Notes under the pieces: model-generated | What the model saw: the letters and a program-made list of their open reading frames with translations, nothing else | What the model was told of the DNA's origin: nothing | Database searches by the model: none | Shown here: positions 1-7,949 of the stretch, one piece after another | Layout: each line of letters begins with the position of its first letter | How positions within the stretch are numbered: position 1 is the stretch's first letter | NCBI RefSeq assembly: GCF_002007645.1 | Contig: NZ_CP019791.1 | Span: forward strand, 2,294,001-2,358,000 | Direction of reading: 5' to 3' | DNA length: 64,000 bases | From: Anaerohalosphaera lusitana | GTDB lineage: Bacteria; Planctomycetota; Phycisphaerae; Sedimentisphaerales; Anaerohalosphaeraceae | Program-made: the position numbers and the translations under genes

Positions 1-24
1 GGAAATGTAGGAGTAAAATGAAAT

Positions 25-225
25 TTGGTTGGTTTTCTGATTATCGGTTTTGCAGGCCTCGTTCACGCTGACGAGTTCAATGTTGTTCAGGTGAAATGGG
101 ACGCATCCGCAACCGCCAGCAGCATTTATGGGCCGGGGTATGCTGCTGAGAATGCGATCAAAGGAAAATGGTTGGCTCGTGATGTGGGTGTGCAGATTGT
201 TTTTTGTCTCGTAAATGGAGATTTC
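25..225 (+). pseudogene. 5' fragment of a secreted protein, fused in frame to the GH38 gene
   Basis: This stretch reads from a TTG at 25 into a hydrophobic segment (LIIGFAGLVHA) and about 35 residues that resemble the start of a carbohydrate-binding module. It then runs without a stop into the next gene. A secretion signal here followed by a second complete signal peptide at 226 is hard to explain for one protein. I therefore infer the leftover 5' end of a different or duplicated secreted gene. An ATG at 18 lies in another frame and reaches a stop within 20 codons, which suggests a frameshift. The fragment begins close to the window edge, so its own upstream context is not visible. Confidence 0.45.
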
Positions 226-3200
226 ATGAAAATGGCAGAGGTAAATTTGAAGAAAATTGCGGTATTGGTTTATGTGCTATACTTTCAGTCGCTTGTATCC
301 GGTCAAGCAGTTACACTGTGGCAGATTGGAACTCCGGACAATGACTATAGCGAACTAGCTATTGCCCGCAATTATAGTGCTTATTCAAGTACGTTTCCTT
401 ACGATGCAGATTATATGATCAGCACCGATTCGCCGGGGACGGACTGGCCTTATATTCAGCCTTCCACTTCGGATTCTTGGGCCGAAAGCAAACAGCATCC
501 TTTTCTGATAAGATTTGATACGGATGCGAGTTACAGCTATCCTGTTTATCAGTTGGATATATGCCTTGTTGCGTCTCACTGTGCCAACCCGCCTTCGATC
601 GATCTTTCCGTTAATGGTCAGAGCTGGCAGTTTCAGACAACGGTAGGACCGGGAGACCAGGTTCTGACGGATCCTTCCGTGGGCGATTTTCAGACCTATA
701 CTGCGTATATCCAGGCAGATGATCTTCAAGCGAGCGGAAATCTGATCAAGATCACAACCACTGGTTCATGGATGCTTTACGATGCAGTGGTCCTCCAGGG
801 GTTGGACAGTGTTCCTGCTTTGAAAGATTTTGAAATAGATCCCCAGCCTTTCTGGTATCACTATTCTGACGGGGTAAGCCGCTCACTGCGTATTGACTTT
901 GTGGATGCCATACTGGCCGAGCCTGCACAGGTAGAGATCGTAACCCCGGAAGCAACTTTCACACGTAATGTGAACGCTGAGGCAAATGTGATCGGTTCCG
1001 TCGATGTACTTGTCCCGATGCCTGACAGCAACAGCGAAAATCCTGTACCTGTAACGATTAGATTGCATACCAGCCGGGGTGACGTCGAAAAGACGGCGTC
1101 AATAGCTCCCGAGCGTCAGTGGAAAGTACACCTGGTACATCAGACCCACCTGGATATTGGGTATACGCATACTCAGCCGGAGGTCATGAACGTGCAGGTG
1201 GACCATCTCTACAAGGCCCTGGACTATATAGACGACTCAGAATCTGAGGGACGGCCGAAAGATGAGCTCTTCAAATGGCATCCGGAAGGCATGTGGGCGG
1301 TGGAGGAGTTTTTGAAAAACCGGGCGTCTGAAACGGATAAACAGCGGTTTTTCGAGGCGGTAAAAGACGGCACCATGCACATGGATGCGATGTATGCTCA
1401 GGCAATGACCGGCATCTACTCTGAGGAGGAACTGTTTGAGCTGATGGCCGCAGCCAAGCGGTTCGAGAAGGAGGCGGGAATTGAAATTACCTCCGCGATG
1501 CAGACAGATGTGCCCGGATATACCTGGGGACTGACCAGCGCTCTGGCCCACTGGGGCGTAAAATACATGAGCGTAGGTCCCAACTCGGGACACCGCCTGG
1601 GGCACACTTTCACATGGGGCGACAGGCCTTTCTACTGGGTTTCTCCTTCTGGTAAGCACCGCATATTGTTCTGGATGGCCGGTAAAGGTTACGGATGGTT
1701 TCACGGCAATCCAACAGGACACTGTATTACCAGTGAAGAAGGCAAAATACTGGCCTATCTCAGCGATCTTGAGATGCAAGGGTATCCATACGACATGGTG
1801 AATATCCGCTACGCAATAGGTGCAGATAACGGACCGCCCAATCCGGCTCTGACCGAATGTGTTGCGCAGTGGAACACGAAATACGCATTCCCCAAGCTGA
1901 TCCTTTCAAAGAACAGCGAAATGATGGCGGAATTTGAAGCCAGATACGCAGACCAGATACCAGTCAGGCAGAAGGACTTCACGCCTTACTGGGAAGACGG
2001 CTGTGCTTCGACTGCAGCTGATACAAAAATAAACCGCCGGGCTGGTGAAAAGCTCGTTCAGGCTCAGACTTTATGGTCCATGTTTGGCTCCGGAGACTTT
2101 CCGCACGAAGATTTCGACTTGGCATGGAACAAAATGATCATGTATGATGAACACACTTGGGGAGCCCACAACAGCATATCCGCTCCGGACAGCGATTTTG
2201 CGATTCAGCAGGCCGAGTACAAACAGCAGTTTGCTCTTGATGCTCAGAAATTCACAGATCAGTTAATGGACCGGGCCGTCGATCATATCAGGAAAAGCGG
2301 CACGAACACAGTGCAGGTGTTCAATACGCTTAACTGGCCCAGAACCGAGCTGGTGCTTGTCAGTGCGGAGGACTCGGCTGCCGGCAATATGGTCAAAGAT
2401 GGGGCAGGAGCAGCTGTGCCTTCCCAGAGACTTAGTACAGGTGAACTTGCTTTCATCGCAACTGATGTGCCGGGGTTGGGTTCGAAAATATACACTGTTC
2501 ATCCCGGCAGCTCGAGCGGTACGGGCAGCGCCGGTGTTTCGGGCAACACGATAACTAACGGGATTATCACCGCAGAGTTCGATACCAACAACGGTGCGAT
2601 CACATCTTTAACTCGCCAAGGCATCTCGGCCGATCTTGTTGATACGAGCATTGGTGAAGGAATCAACGATTATCTTTACATCCTGGGACGCGATGCGGCC
2701 AGGGGGCATAAGCGAATAGCAGGGCCGGTTACTATGACAGTGCTTGACGAAGGGCCTCTCGTGTCGACTGTAAGGCTTCACAGCGATGCTCCCGGTTGCC
2801 GCTATCTTAATCGTGTTGTACGGCTTGTCGACGGCGCGGATCAGATCTTCATCAGCAATACTGTCGATAAGCTAAAGGAACGTAATCCCGAGAGCGTTTC
2901 TTTCGGCTTTGCTTTTAATGTCCCCGAAGGTGACATGAAGATCGATCTGCAATGGGCAATTATGCAGCCGGAAGTTGATCAGATAGAAGGCGCCAACAAA
3001 AACTTCTTCCCAACACGCCGATGGGTAGATATTTCAAACGATGCCTACGGAGTAACCTGGTCGAGTCTGGATGCGCCTATGGTCCAATTCAATCCGATAA
3101 AATTCGGATCAGGCTGGCATGGTTCGGCTGCGTATCGCACTTATATCGAGCCAGGTCAGGCATTTCATTCGTGGGTCATGAACAATCACTGGGAAACGAA

Positions 3201-3726
3201 CTACAAGGCGGACCAAAAAGGGGTTATGACTTTCAGGTATGCGATTGCTCCGCATGTGGGCGGTTACGATCCCGTACAGGCTGAGCATTTTGGACGTAGT
3301 TTGCATCAGCCCTTGATCGCTGTTCCTGTAGATCCATCCCAGAAAGCGAATGACCCGAAGATCAATGTTCAAGGTAAAGGAGTCGTAGTCAGCACTGTTG
3401 AGCCCAGTCGTGACGGTACGGCTCTGATGGTGCGACTGTTCAACTCGAACCCGGACGCTGCCGTTGAGACGACGGTTGCCTGGCCGGGCGGCGGCGAAGG
3501 CTCCGCCATCTGGCTCAGCAGTCCCTATGAGGACACGAAGTCCGAGATAACCAATTCTTTCAGCATGGACCCGCTTGAAATAGTGACATTGCGTTTACAG
3601 GAATGTACCGTGACCCGCCTGTGGCCCAGCAAGCGAATGCGTCGATTAAATCTAAAAAAGCCGTACACCAATTGCCTGGCGAAAAAAAACATTTTTCTGC
3701 TATATGCTGTAATATCGCTAGCCTGA
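226..3726 (+). CDS. Secreted GH38-type glycosidase (alpha-mannosidase-like), abnormal C-terminus
   Basis: The ATG at 226 has a TGGAG-type ribosome site and starts a signal peptide (MKMAEVNLKKIAVLVYVLYF). About 180 residues of beta-rich, possibly sugar-binding sequence follow, then the catalytic part. The HQTHLDIGYTH motif at about residues 307-317 matches the metal-binding H-x-D of GH38. QTDVPGYTWG, with Asp about 428, is the likely nucleophile region. The second half resembles the GH38 C-terminal beta domains. Family knowledge suggests a retaining exo-glycosidase acting outside the cytoplasm or in the periplasm; the exact sugar is unknown. After SMDPLEIVTLRLQ, where such proteins normally end, about 40 basic and hydrophobic residues follow. 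The original stop was probably lost by a rearrangement next to the inverted-repeat element at 3794. The enzyme may still fold. Confidence 0.75.
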   Translation: MKMAEVNLKKIAVLVYVLYFQSLVSGQAVTLWQIGTPDNDYSELAIARNYSAYSSTFPYDADYMISTDSPGTDWPYIQPSTSDSWAESKQHPFLIRFDTDASYSYPVYQLDICLVASHCANPPSIDLSVNGQSWQFQTTVGPGDQVLTDPSVGDFQTYTAYIQADDLQASGNLIKITTTGSWMLYDAVVLQGLDSVPALKDFEIDPQPFWYHYSDGVSRSLRIDFVDAILAEPAQVEIVTPEATFTRNVNAEANVIGSVDVLVPMPDSNSENPVPVTIRLHTSRGDVEKTASIAPERQWKVHLVHQTHLDIGYTHTQPEVMNVQVDHLYKALDYIDDSESEGRPKDELFKWHPEGMWAVEEFLKNRASETDKQRFFEAVKDGTMHMDAMYAQAMTGIYSEEELFELMAAAKRFEKEAGIEITSAMQTDVPGYTWGLTSALAHWGVKYMSVGPNSGHRLGHTFTWGDRPFYWVSPSGKHRILFWMAGKGYGWFHGNPTGHCITSEEGKILAYLSDLEMQGYPYDMVNIRYAIGADNGPPNPALTECVAQWNTKYAFPKLILSKNSEMMAEFEARYADQIPVRQKDFTPYWEDGCASTAADTKINRRAGEKLVQAQTLWSMFGSGDFPHEDFDLAWNKMIMYDEHTWGAHNSISAPDSDFAIQQAEYKQQFALDAQKFTDQLMDRAVDHIRKSGTNTVQVFNTLNWPRTELVLVSAEDSAAGNMVKDGAGAAVPSQRLSTGELAFIATDVPGLGSKIYTVHPGSSSGTGSAGVSGNTITNGIITAEFDTNNGAITSLTRQGISADLVDTSIGEGINDYLYILGRDAARGHKRIAGPVTMTVLDEGPLVSTVRLHSDAPGCRYLNRVVRLVDGADQIFISNTVDKLKERNPESVSFGFAFNVPEGDMKIDLQWAIMQPEVDQIEGANKNFFPTRRWVDISNDAYGVTWSSLDAPMVQFNPIKFGSGWHGSAAYRTYIEPGQAFHSWVMNNHWETNYKADQKGVMTFRYAIAPHVGGYDPVQAEHFGRSLHQPLIAVPVDPSQKANDPKINVQGKGVVVSTVEPSRDGTALMVRLFNSNPDAAVETTVAWPGGGEGSAIWLSSPYEDTKSEITNSFSMDPLEIVTLRLQECTVTRLWPSKRMRRLNLKKPYTNCLAKKNIFLLYAVISLA

Positions 3727-3793
3727 GAACGGCCCTGAAATAAACGCGTATATTGGTGCACGGATTGACCGACACTGGTGGCGATGTAAAAGG

Positions 3794-3905
3794 GCGGACT
3801 CAACTCATAAGTGCAACTGAGTATCCAATATTGTGTTGAGCTGTTATACTCTCTCACCTGATTTTGGTTACCTCAGTTAAAGGAACGCTTATGAGTTGAA
3901 TCCGC
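3794..3905. repeat. Small inverted-repeat element (MITE-like)
   Basis: An arm at 3794-3811 (GCGGACTCAACTCATAAG) is repeated in inverted form at 3887-3905 (GCTTATGAGTTGAATCCGC). An inner pair, AACTGAG and CTCAGTT, extends the stem. The 112-bp unit has no coding capacity and lies 68 bp after the stop of the GH38 gene. A miniature transposable element is the likeliest reading; a large hairpin terminator is the alternative, but there is no T-run. Confidence 0.45.
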
Positions 3906-4050
3906 GAAAATACGCTTGCAAAAACTAAAGATTCTTTTTGTTTTACTTTTTGAATGTTATATTGCCAATGGTCGACAGTTCTTATGCTCACAATTGTGAC
4001 CTGATTATCACACTTGTCCAAGATAAATTGCTCTTTGAAAAGTTCTAAAA

Positions 4051-5220
4051 AGTATCTCCGGTTTTGGTTATAGTGTTTTTGACGAAAAACCAAACCAAAA
4101 TTTAACCCGGAGATGTAGCTATGATAAAGGTTGCCAGTGTATTTGCACAAGTTCTTTCTTTGGTCGATCACCCTAAATTTTCGCTTTCTGTCGCTAAGCT
4201 TGGTGCCGAGAAAGGTGCGAAAGGTTTCCGCTGCTGGGAGCAGTTCGTGTGCATGCTGTTCTGTCATCTGGCTGGGGCCAATTCGCTCCGTGAGATATGC
4301 GGCGGGCTGGCGAGCTCGGCAGGCAGGATGGTTCATCTGGGCATCAAACGAATGCCCAAAAGATCAACGCTGAGCTATGCCAACAACCACAGGCCCTGGC
4401 AGGTATTTGAGTCGACATTTTATGAGCTGCTCGGCCAGGCAGACCTGCTGGCGGCGAAACAGAGACGGCGGTTTCGCTTCAAGAATCCGCTGGTGAGCAT
4501 CGATTCGGCCACCATCGACCTTTGCCTGAGCATGTTCGACTGGGCGAAGTTCCGGCGTGCCAAGGGAGCGGTCAAGCTTCACCTGATGCTCAATCATCAG
4601 GGCCATCTGCCCGGTTGGGCTTTGGTCACCGACGGCAAGATGGCCGATGTAAAAGTGGCTCAGAAGCTCGAATTTGCCCCTGAAACGCTCGTTGCGATGG
4701 ATCGCGGCTATGTCGATTACGACATGTTCGAGCGATGGACGGCCAGGCGGGTCTGGTTTGTAACGCGAGCGAAGAAGAACATGAAATACCTTTTCGTTCA
4801 ATACAACGAGGTCCCCGAGCGGAGCAATCTGATTGCCGATGACATTATTGAGCTGGTCGACAAGCCCGGCCTGCGGCTGCGGCGTGTTGTCGTGTGGGAC
4901 AAAGAGAACCTGCGGCCGATCGTGCTGCTTACCAACCACATGAAGTTCGCGGCAAGTACGATCGCCGCTATCTATAAGGAACGCTGGCAGATCGAGCTGT
5001 TCTTCAAGGCGATCAAGCAGAATCTGAAAATCAAGACTTTCGTCGGCACCAGTGAGAATGCCGTGAAGATACAGATTTGGACAGCATTGATAAGCATACT
5101 GTTGCTGAAGATACTGCAGATGCGAAGCCGGATCGGCTGGAGCTTGTCAAACCTGGCCGCGATGCTGCGTTTTAATCTGCTCAGCTACACCTTAATCCCA
5201 GCAATACAACACTGCTTAGC
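4051..5220 (+). mobile_element. IS4-type insertion sequence, right end missing
   Basis: The left end lies near 4051, where TCTCCGGTTTTGG is mirrored within 60 bp by CCAAAACC-like sequence ahead of the transposase. No matching terminal repeat occurs on the right. The transposase frame instead runs into an island-end repeat at 5221. The element therefore appears to have been cut by the island boundary and is probably immobile. Confidence 0.6.
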
Positions 5221-5269
5221 TGCGTCATTTTTGCGTCAGTCGCCAGTGGTAAACCACTTGAAAATGTAG
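4121..5269 (+). CDS. IS4-family transposase, C-terminus replaced
   Basis: The protein has the layout of IS4-family DDE transposases: an N-terminal DUF4372-like part (about residues 1-70), then the catalytic domain. The first Asp is in VSIDSATIDL, the second in VAMDRGYVDYD, and the Glu in the YKERWQIELFFKAIKQ motif typical of this family. The start has the sequence CGGAGATGTAGCT just before it. The last 16 residues or so are encoded by the repeat TGCGTCA/TGCGTCA and the sequence after it, which also occurs at 10183 without any transposase. The natural C-terminus is therefore missing, and function is doubtful although all three catalytic residues are present. Confidence 0.8.
   Translation: MIKVASVFAQVLSLVDHPKFSLSVAKLGAEKGAKGFRCWEQFVCMLFCHLAGANSLREICGGLASSAGRMVHLGIKRMPKRSTLSYANNHRPWQVFESTFYELLGQADLLAAKQRRRFRFKNPLVSIDSATIDLCLSMFDWAKFRRAKGAVKLHLMLNHQGHLPGWALVTDGKMADVKVAQKLEFAPETLVAMDRGYVDYDMFERWTARRVWFVTRAKKNMKYLFVQYNEVPERSNLIADDIIELVDKPGLRLRRVVVWDKENLRPIVLLTNHMKFAASTIAAIYKERWQIELFFKAIKQNLKIKTFVGTSENAVKIQIWTALISILLLKILQMRSRIGWSLSNLAAMLRFNLLSYTLIPAIQHCLAASFLRQSPVVNHLKM
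5221..5260. repeat. Island right-end arm repeats, type C, copy 1
   Basis: Two TGCGTCA repeats begin 11 bp apart (5221 and 5232). The 40-bp block they start is repeated almost exactly at 10183-10222. Both blocks end their second repeat 124-125 bp before a tRNA-derived GGACT core (5362 and 10325). I read them as recombinase arm-type sites at the right end of an integrated element. Confidence 0.55.
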
Positions 5270-5361
5270 TTTTATTCACTTGCTATTTAATTGTAACCCT
5301 CGTTATTGCGTCAAAACCGCATGTAAGTCCTTGCTAAATAAGCGTTTATGAGCTATCTATA

Positions 5362-5411
5362 GGACTGTCGATCCGAAGGCTGAGGGTTCGAGTCCCTTCG
5401 ACCTCGTTTTC
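5362..5411 (+). other. Attachment-site repeat: 3' half of tRNA-Asp(GTC)
   Basis: This 50-bp block is repeated exactly at 37326-37375. It contains the 3' side of a tRNA from the anticodon stem onward. The loop CTGTCGA gives anticodon GTC with T33 in place. A variable region, a T-arm (GAGGG, TTCGAGT, CCCTT), an acceptor strand CGACCTC and discriminator G follow. No 5' half precedes it, so it is not a working tRNA. It is the usual signature of an element recombining in the anticodon arm. Integrase A is encoded immediately downstream on the minus strand. Confidence 0.75.
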
Positions 5412-5413
5412 AT

Positions 5414-5450
5414 AAGTCTCTGTGAGTTAAGCACTTACAGAGACTTTTTT
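5414..5450 (+). terminator. Rho-independent terminator behind the tRNA-Asp 3' half
   Basis: The stem AAGTCTCTGT / ACAGAGACTT is followed by a T-run. The loop contains AAGCACTT, which recurs as AAGCAYTT in the terminators behind the tRNA fragments at 10325 and 37326. Confidence 0.75.
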
Positions 5451-5488
5451 CATGTCCCTTGTTTTTGGTAGAGCCATTTTGGGCCAAA

Positions 5489-5507
5489 GTTCGTCAAAAG
5501 TTCGTCA
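5489..5507. repeat. Island left-end arm repeats, type A
   Basis: GTTCGTCA occurs at 5489-5496 and 5500-5507, 11 bp apart. The first begins 127 bp from the tRNA core at 5362. The same octamer pair occurs at 37181 and 37193, ending 126 bp before the second copy of that core. This is the expected layout of arm-type integrase binding sites. Confidence 0.6.
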
Positions 5508-6690
5508 ATTCGCCCAGAAGTTGTTCCTGTATCTTTCTAGCCATCTCTCTGTCAGGTGTGCCTACAGATAAATAATACTTTCTGGTTGTTTCAATTTTTG
5601 AGTGACCAGCTAGCTCTTGAACAACATGAATTGGCAGAACCTTGGCCCAGTTTGTCATGCAGCTTCGCCTGAGGTCATGAAAGCAAAATTCACTGACTTT
5701 TGCCTGCCTGCAAAATCGCTTCAGCCTCGTAAGCATGTTGTTGATAATCTCGCTGTTTTCGTCCCATTTGTTCTTGCTCCTTCGTTCCAGGATGTGCATG
5801 AGTCTCCGGCTGGTAATGAATACGTATGGGCTGAATTCATCTGCCTCATTCTGCAAATCCGCTAGATATTGCATTACGCTTTCTGGAGCAGGAACAATTC
5901 TACTCTCATGGTCCTTAGGTTCCCAAGAAAGCAGCGTGTCTGTTTCCCGTTTGGGAGCAAAACTGACTTCGTTGTTTTCAAAGTTGATATCCGCCCACGT
6001 TAAGTTCAAAAGTTCATCCTTACGTCCGGCGGTAGTATAAGCTACGGACAAGAATGTCTTCCACCACAGATTGTTCGCAACGTCGAAAACTTTTGAAAAT
6101 TCTTCTGCCGAAACATACTTGACTGGTTTGTCGGCAACCTTACGTTGTTTTATCTTTTCGAAAGGATTTGCCCCTTCAGGCAGATAACCACGTGGACTTA
6201 TAGCACGATTGAAGATGCTCTTCAGAGTCCTGATGTCCTTGTTGACTGTGGCTGGTGAAAGACCCTGCGAAAGCCTTTCTGAAACAAACGATTCCGCACA
6301 TCGAGGCGTGATCTTTTCCAGCAAGATGCTTTCGTTTACGTGTTTTTTGAATAGATCTAAAGCTCTCATCTGATCCTTCAAAGTTGAATGTGCAACTTGT
6401 CCCTTCATCAGCTTCTTGTGTTCCTTGGTAAAATCTCTCAGTGTGATCTGTCTGGGCTTATCGGACTTACCGATATCGACTTTGTCCTGGATACTTCTTG
6501 CGTAGTCGTAGGCCTCCTTTCTGTCTTTGAAGCTCTTTGAAAGACGTTTGCCCTCTGAATCATACCAGCGAACCTCCCAAGATGACTTTCTGCGTTTGGC
6601 CCAGAGATTCTTCGGTATCGGCTTACCGGTTTTATCCAAAGGTACTTTTCCATAATAGTTTCTGTTAACACTTACTCTAGTGTGTGCCAT
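5494..6690 (-). CDS. Tyrosine recombinase/integrase A
   Basis: This 398-residue site-specific recombinase has an N-terminal arm-binding region, a SAM-like core-binding domain (about 80-180), and a catalytic domain. The catalytic Arg is in TTAGRKDEL, the second box is HDLRRSCMTNW, and AGHSKIETTRKYY supplies His and the nucleophilic Tyr. The start at 6690 (MAHTRV) follows AAGGAG; an in-frame start 12 codons earlier lacks such a site. The gene ends beside the tRNA-Asp fragment. The pair of GTTCGTCA repeats at 5489 and 5500 overlaps its stop region. The gene order tRNA fragment, integrase, excisionase-like gene is the same as for integrase B. It probably moves the element bounded by 5362 and 37326. 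Confidence 0.9.
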   Translation of the reverse strand: MAHTRVSVNRNYYGKVPLDKTGKPIPKNLWAKRRKSSWEVRWYDSEGKRLSKSFKDRKEAYDYARSIQDKVDIGKSDKPRQITLRDFTKEHKKLMKGQVAHSTLKDQMRALDLFKKHVNESILLEKITPRCAESFVSERLSQGLSPATVNKDIRTLKSIFNRAISPRGYLPEGANPFEKIKQRKVADKPVKYVSAEEFSKVFDVANNLWWKTFLSVAYTTAGRKDELLNLTWADINFENNEVSFAPKRETDTLLSWEPKDHESRIVPAPESVMQYLADLQNEADEFSPYVFITSRRLMHILERRSKNKWDENSEIINNMLTRLKRFCRQAKVSEFCFHDLRRSCMTNWAKVLPIHVVQELAGHSKIETTRKYYLSVGTPDREMARKIQEQLLGELTNF

Positions 6691-6804
6691 AGTTTGTCTC
6701 CTTATACAAGACAAGCCCAGCACCACTGCAAATTGACCAAGGCATTATACAGTGGGACCCTTACAGGCGCAAACTTTTTCTGGCCAAAGTTAGGTTTATT
6801 GCCC

Positions 6805-7071
6805 TCACGACTCTGTCTTCTTATGGAGAAATTTTTCCAGCTCTTGCTTGAGGAACCAGACTCTGCGGGCGTATTTGGTCGCATTCAAAAAACCGTTGTC
6901 TCGCCAGTAATTGAGTGTTCTTTTGGCCGATTTTGGTGTATGGCCCGTCTGGTCCAGGCGAAGGAACATCGCAGCTTCGGTCGGCGTCATCAGGTCAGGG
7001 AAGTTTTTCGGTCTTGCAGGCCAGGTTTTTTCGTTGGAGTTGCTGTTGTTTTGCAAGGCCATAGTTCTCAT
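6805..7071 (-). CDS. Excisionase-like HTH protein A
   Basis: This 88-residue protein has a helix-turn-helix of the MerR/excisionase type. The sequence DLMTPTEAAMFLRL starts the domain, and RRVWFLKQELEKFL closes it, matching the strand and helix that normally end this fold. The gene lies upstream of integrase A on the same strand. Its ATG overlaps the stop of the gene before it by 4 bp (ATGA), so the two are translationally coupled. A role as recombination directionality factor or small regulator is inferred from position and fold; a start at 7062 is also possible. Confidence 0.65.
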   Translation of the reverse strand: MRTMALQNNSNSNEKTWPARPKNFPDLMTPTEAAMFLRLDQTGHTPKSAKRTLNYWRDNGFLNATKYARRVWFLKQELEKFLHKKTES

Positions 7072-7406
7072 CTCAGCATTCGTTCATTAGATTCTTTTTT
7101 GTTTTCGTCTGTGCTTGTATTTTTGCGAAAACGTTCTTTGGCCTGCCTCAGGAACCTGACGAGAAACAGAAGGATCGAAATCAACAGTATGGTTAAAGCC
7201 ATTGCGGTATAGGGAAGTAGAATGACACCGATTGAGTCACCAAATTGCCTTACCATCCCAACTACTGCAAGTATTGAAACGCATGTTGCCAGCGTGATCG
7301 AAATTGGCAGATTGTAACACAAGGATGTTCTTATCGTGTGAAAAATGATCACTAGCAGGATGACGAAGACAGGTATGACAAGTGAAATATCCAAGAATTG
7401 GTCCAT
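7068..7406 (-). CDS. Small integral membrane protein, unknown
   Basis: About 112 residues with three hydrophobic segments (near residues 8-28, 35-55 and 62-85) and a basic, charged C-terminal tail. The start at 7406 (MDQFLD) has GAGGAG at a good distance. It is the third of four closely packed minus-strand genes ending in the excisionase-like gene, so it belongs to the integrase A element. I do not recognise a family. Confidence 0.55.
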   Translation of the reverse strand: MDQFLDISLVIPVFVILLVIIFHTIRTSLCYNLPISITLATCVSILAVVGMVRQFGDSIGVILLPYTAMALTILLISILLFLVRFLRQAKERFRKNTSTDENKKESNERMLR

Positions 7407-7417
7407 GAGAAAGCTCC

Positions 7418-7708
7418 TCATAAAAACAGAATGTTTGAGATTACAATTCGCAGGAGGCATATGCTGATGGCAGTCACGGCAAGCAGGGTCCTGCGTGAAT
7501 ACGTTTCGTTTATCATGTGCGAAAGAAAACGATCGAGGAGGCCAAGGATGTAATCGATCAGTGGGCTTATTGCTTTGATTGTTTGTTCGAGCCGAGGAAA
7601 CTGCCAGCGGTCATATACTGCTTGTAAAATGATCATCAGCAGGATGACGTCACATGCTACGAAGAACAGATGTGCCATAATTATTAGCAATGCTGGGATC
7701 AGGCTCAT
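7418..7708 (-). CDS. Small membrane protein, unknown
   Basis: A 96-residue protein starting with a long hydrophobic segment (MSLIPALLIIMAHLFFVA), then an amphipathic middle and a second hydrophobic C-terminus. It overlaps the upstream broken gene by 4 bp and lies 11 bp before the next membrane-protein gene, so these form one transcription unit. No family is recognised. A paired membrane complex with the following gene is only a guess. Confidence 0.5.
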   Translation of the reverse strand: MSLIPALLIIMAHLFFVACDVILLMIILQAVYDRWQFPRLEQTIKAISPLIDYILGLLDRFLSHMINETYSRRTLLAVTAISICLLRIVISNILFL

Positions 7709-7949
7709 CGCAATATCTCCTCATTTATGGTTTTCATTGGATCTTCAGGCATGCTGACTGTTACAGGCGGTGATGCTGATGGCATGTTTAGGTTTATCTG
7801 AGGAAGGTCATTCAATGACAGGCAGGCCATGTTTTGGCAGAACAGAATCCATTCATCTGGAGAAGGGCAGTCAGTGAAATTTGTGCTCTCGACAGCTGAC
7901 TCGAATAGACTCACTGCGTCCGGGTAAGATTTTTGTAATGAACGTTTTG
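7705..7949 (-). pseudogene. 3' end of an unknown gene, cut by the intron/IS256 insertion
   Basis: The frame ending at 7705 stays open back to the intron border at 7949 with no convincing start codon of its own. About 80 C-terminal residues remain, including PDEWILFCQNMACLSLNDLP, a Pro/Ser-rich stretch, and an acidic end. It is coupled by a 4-bp overlap to the membrane protein gene that follows. The missing N-terminal part is not found on the other side of the intron and IS256 remnant, so the insertion was accompanied by a deletion. Confidence 0.5.

Noticed and set aside
5362..5406. Functional tRNA-Asp gene (also at 37326, and the CAT tRNA at 10325)
   Set aside because: Only the 3' half from the anticodon stem is present. 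The sequence upstream cannot form the acceptor or D stem, and it differs among copies.
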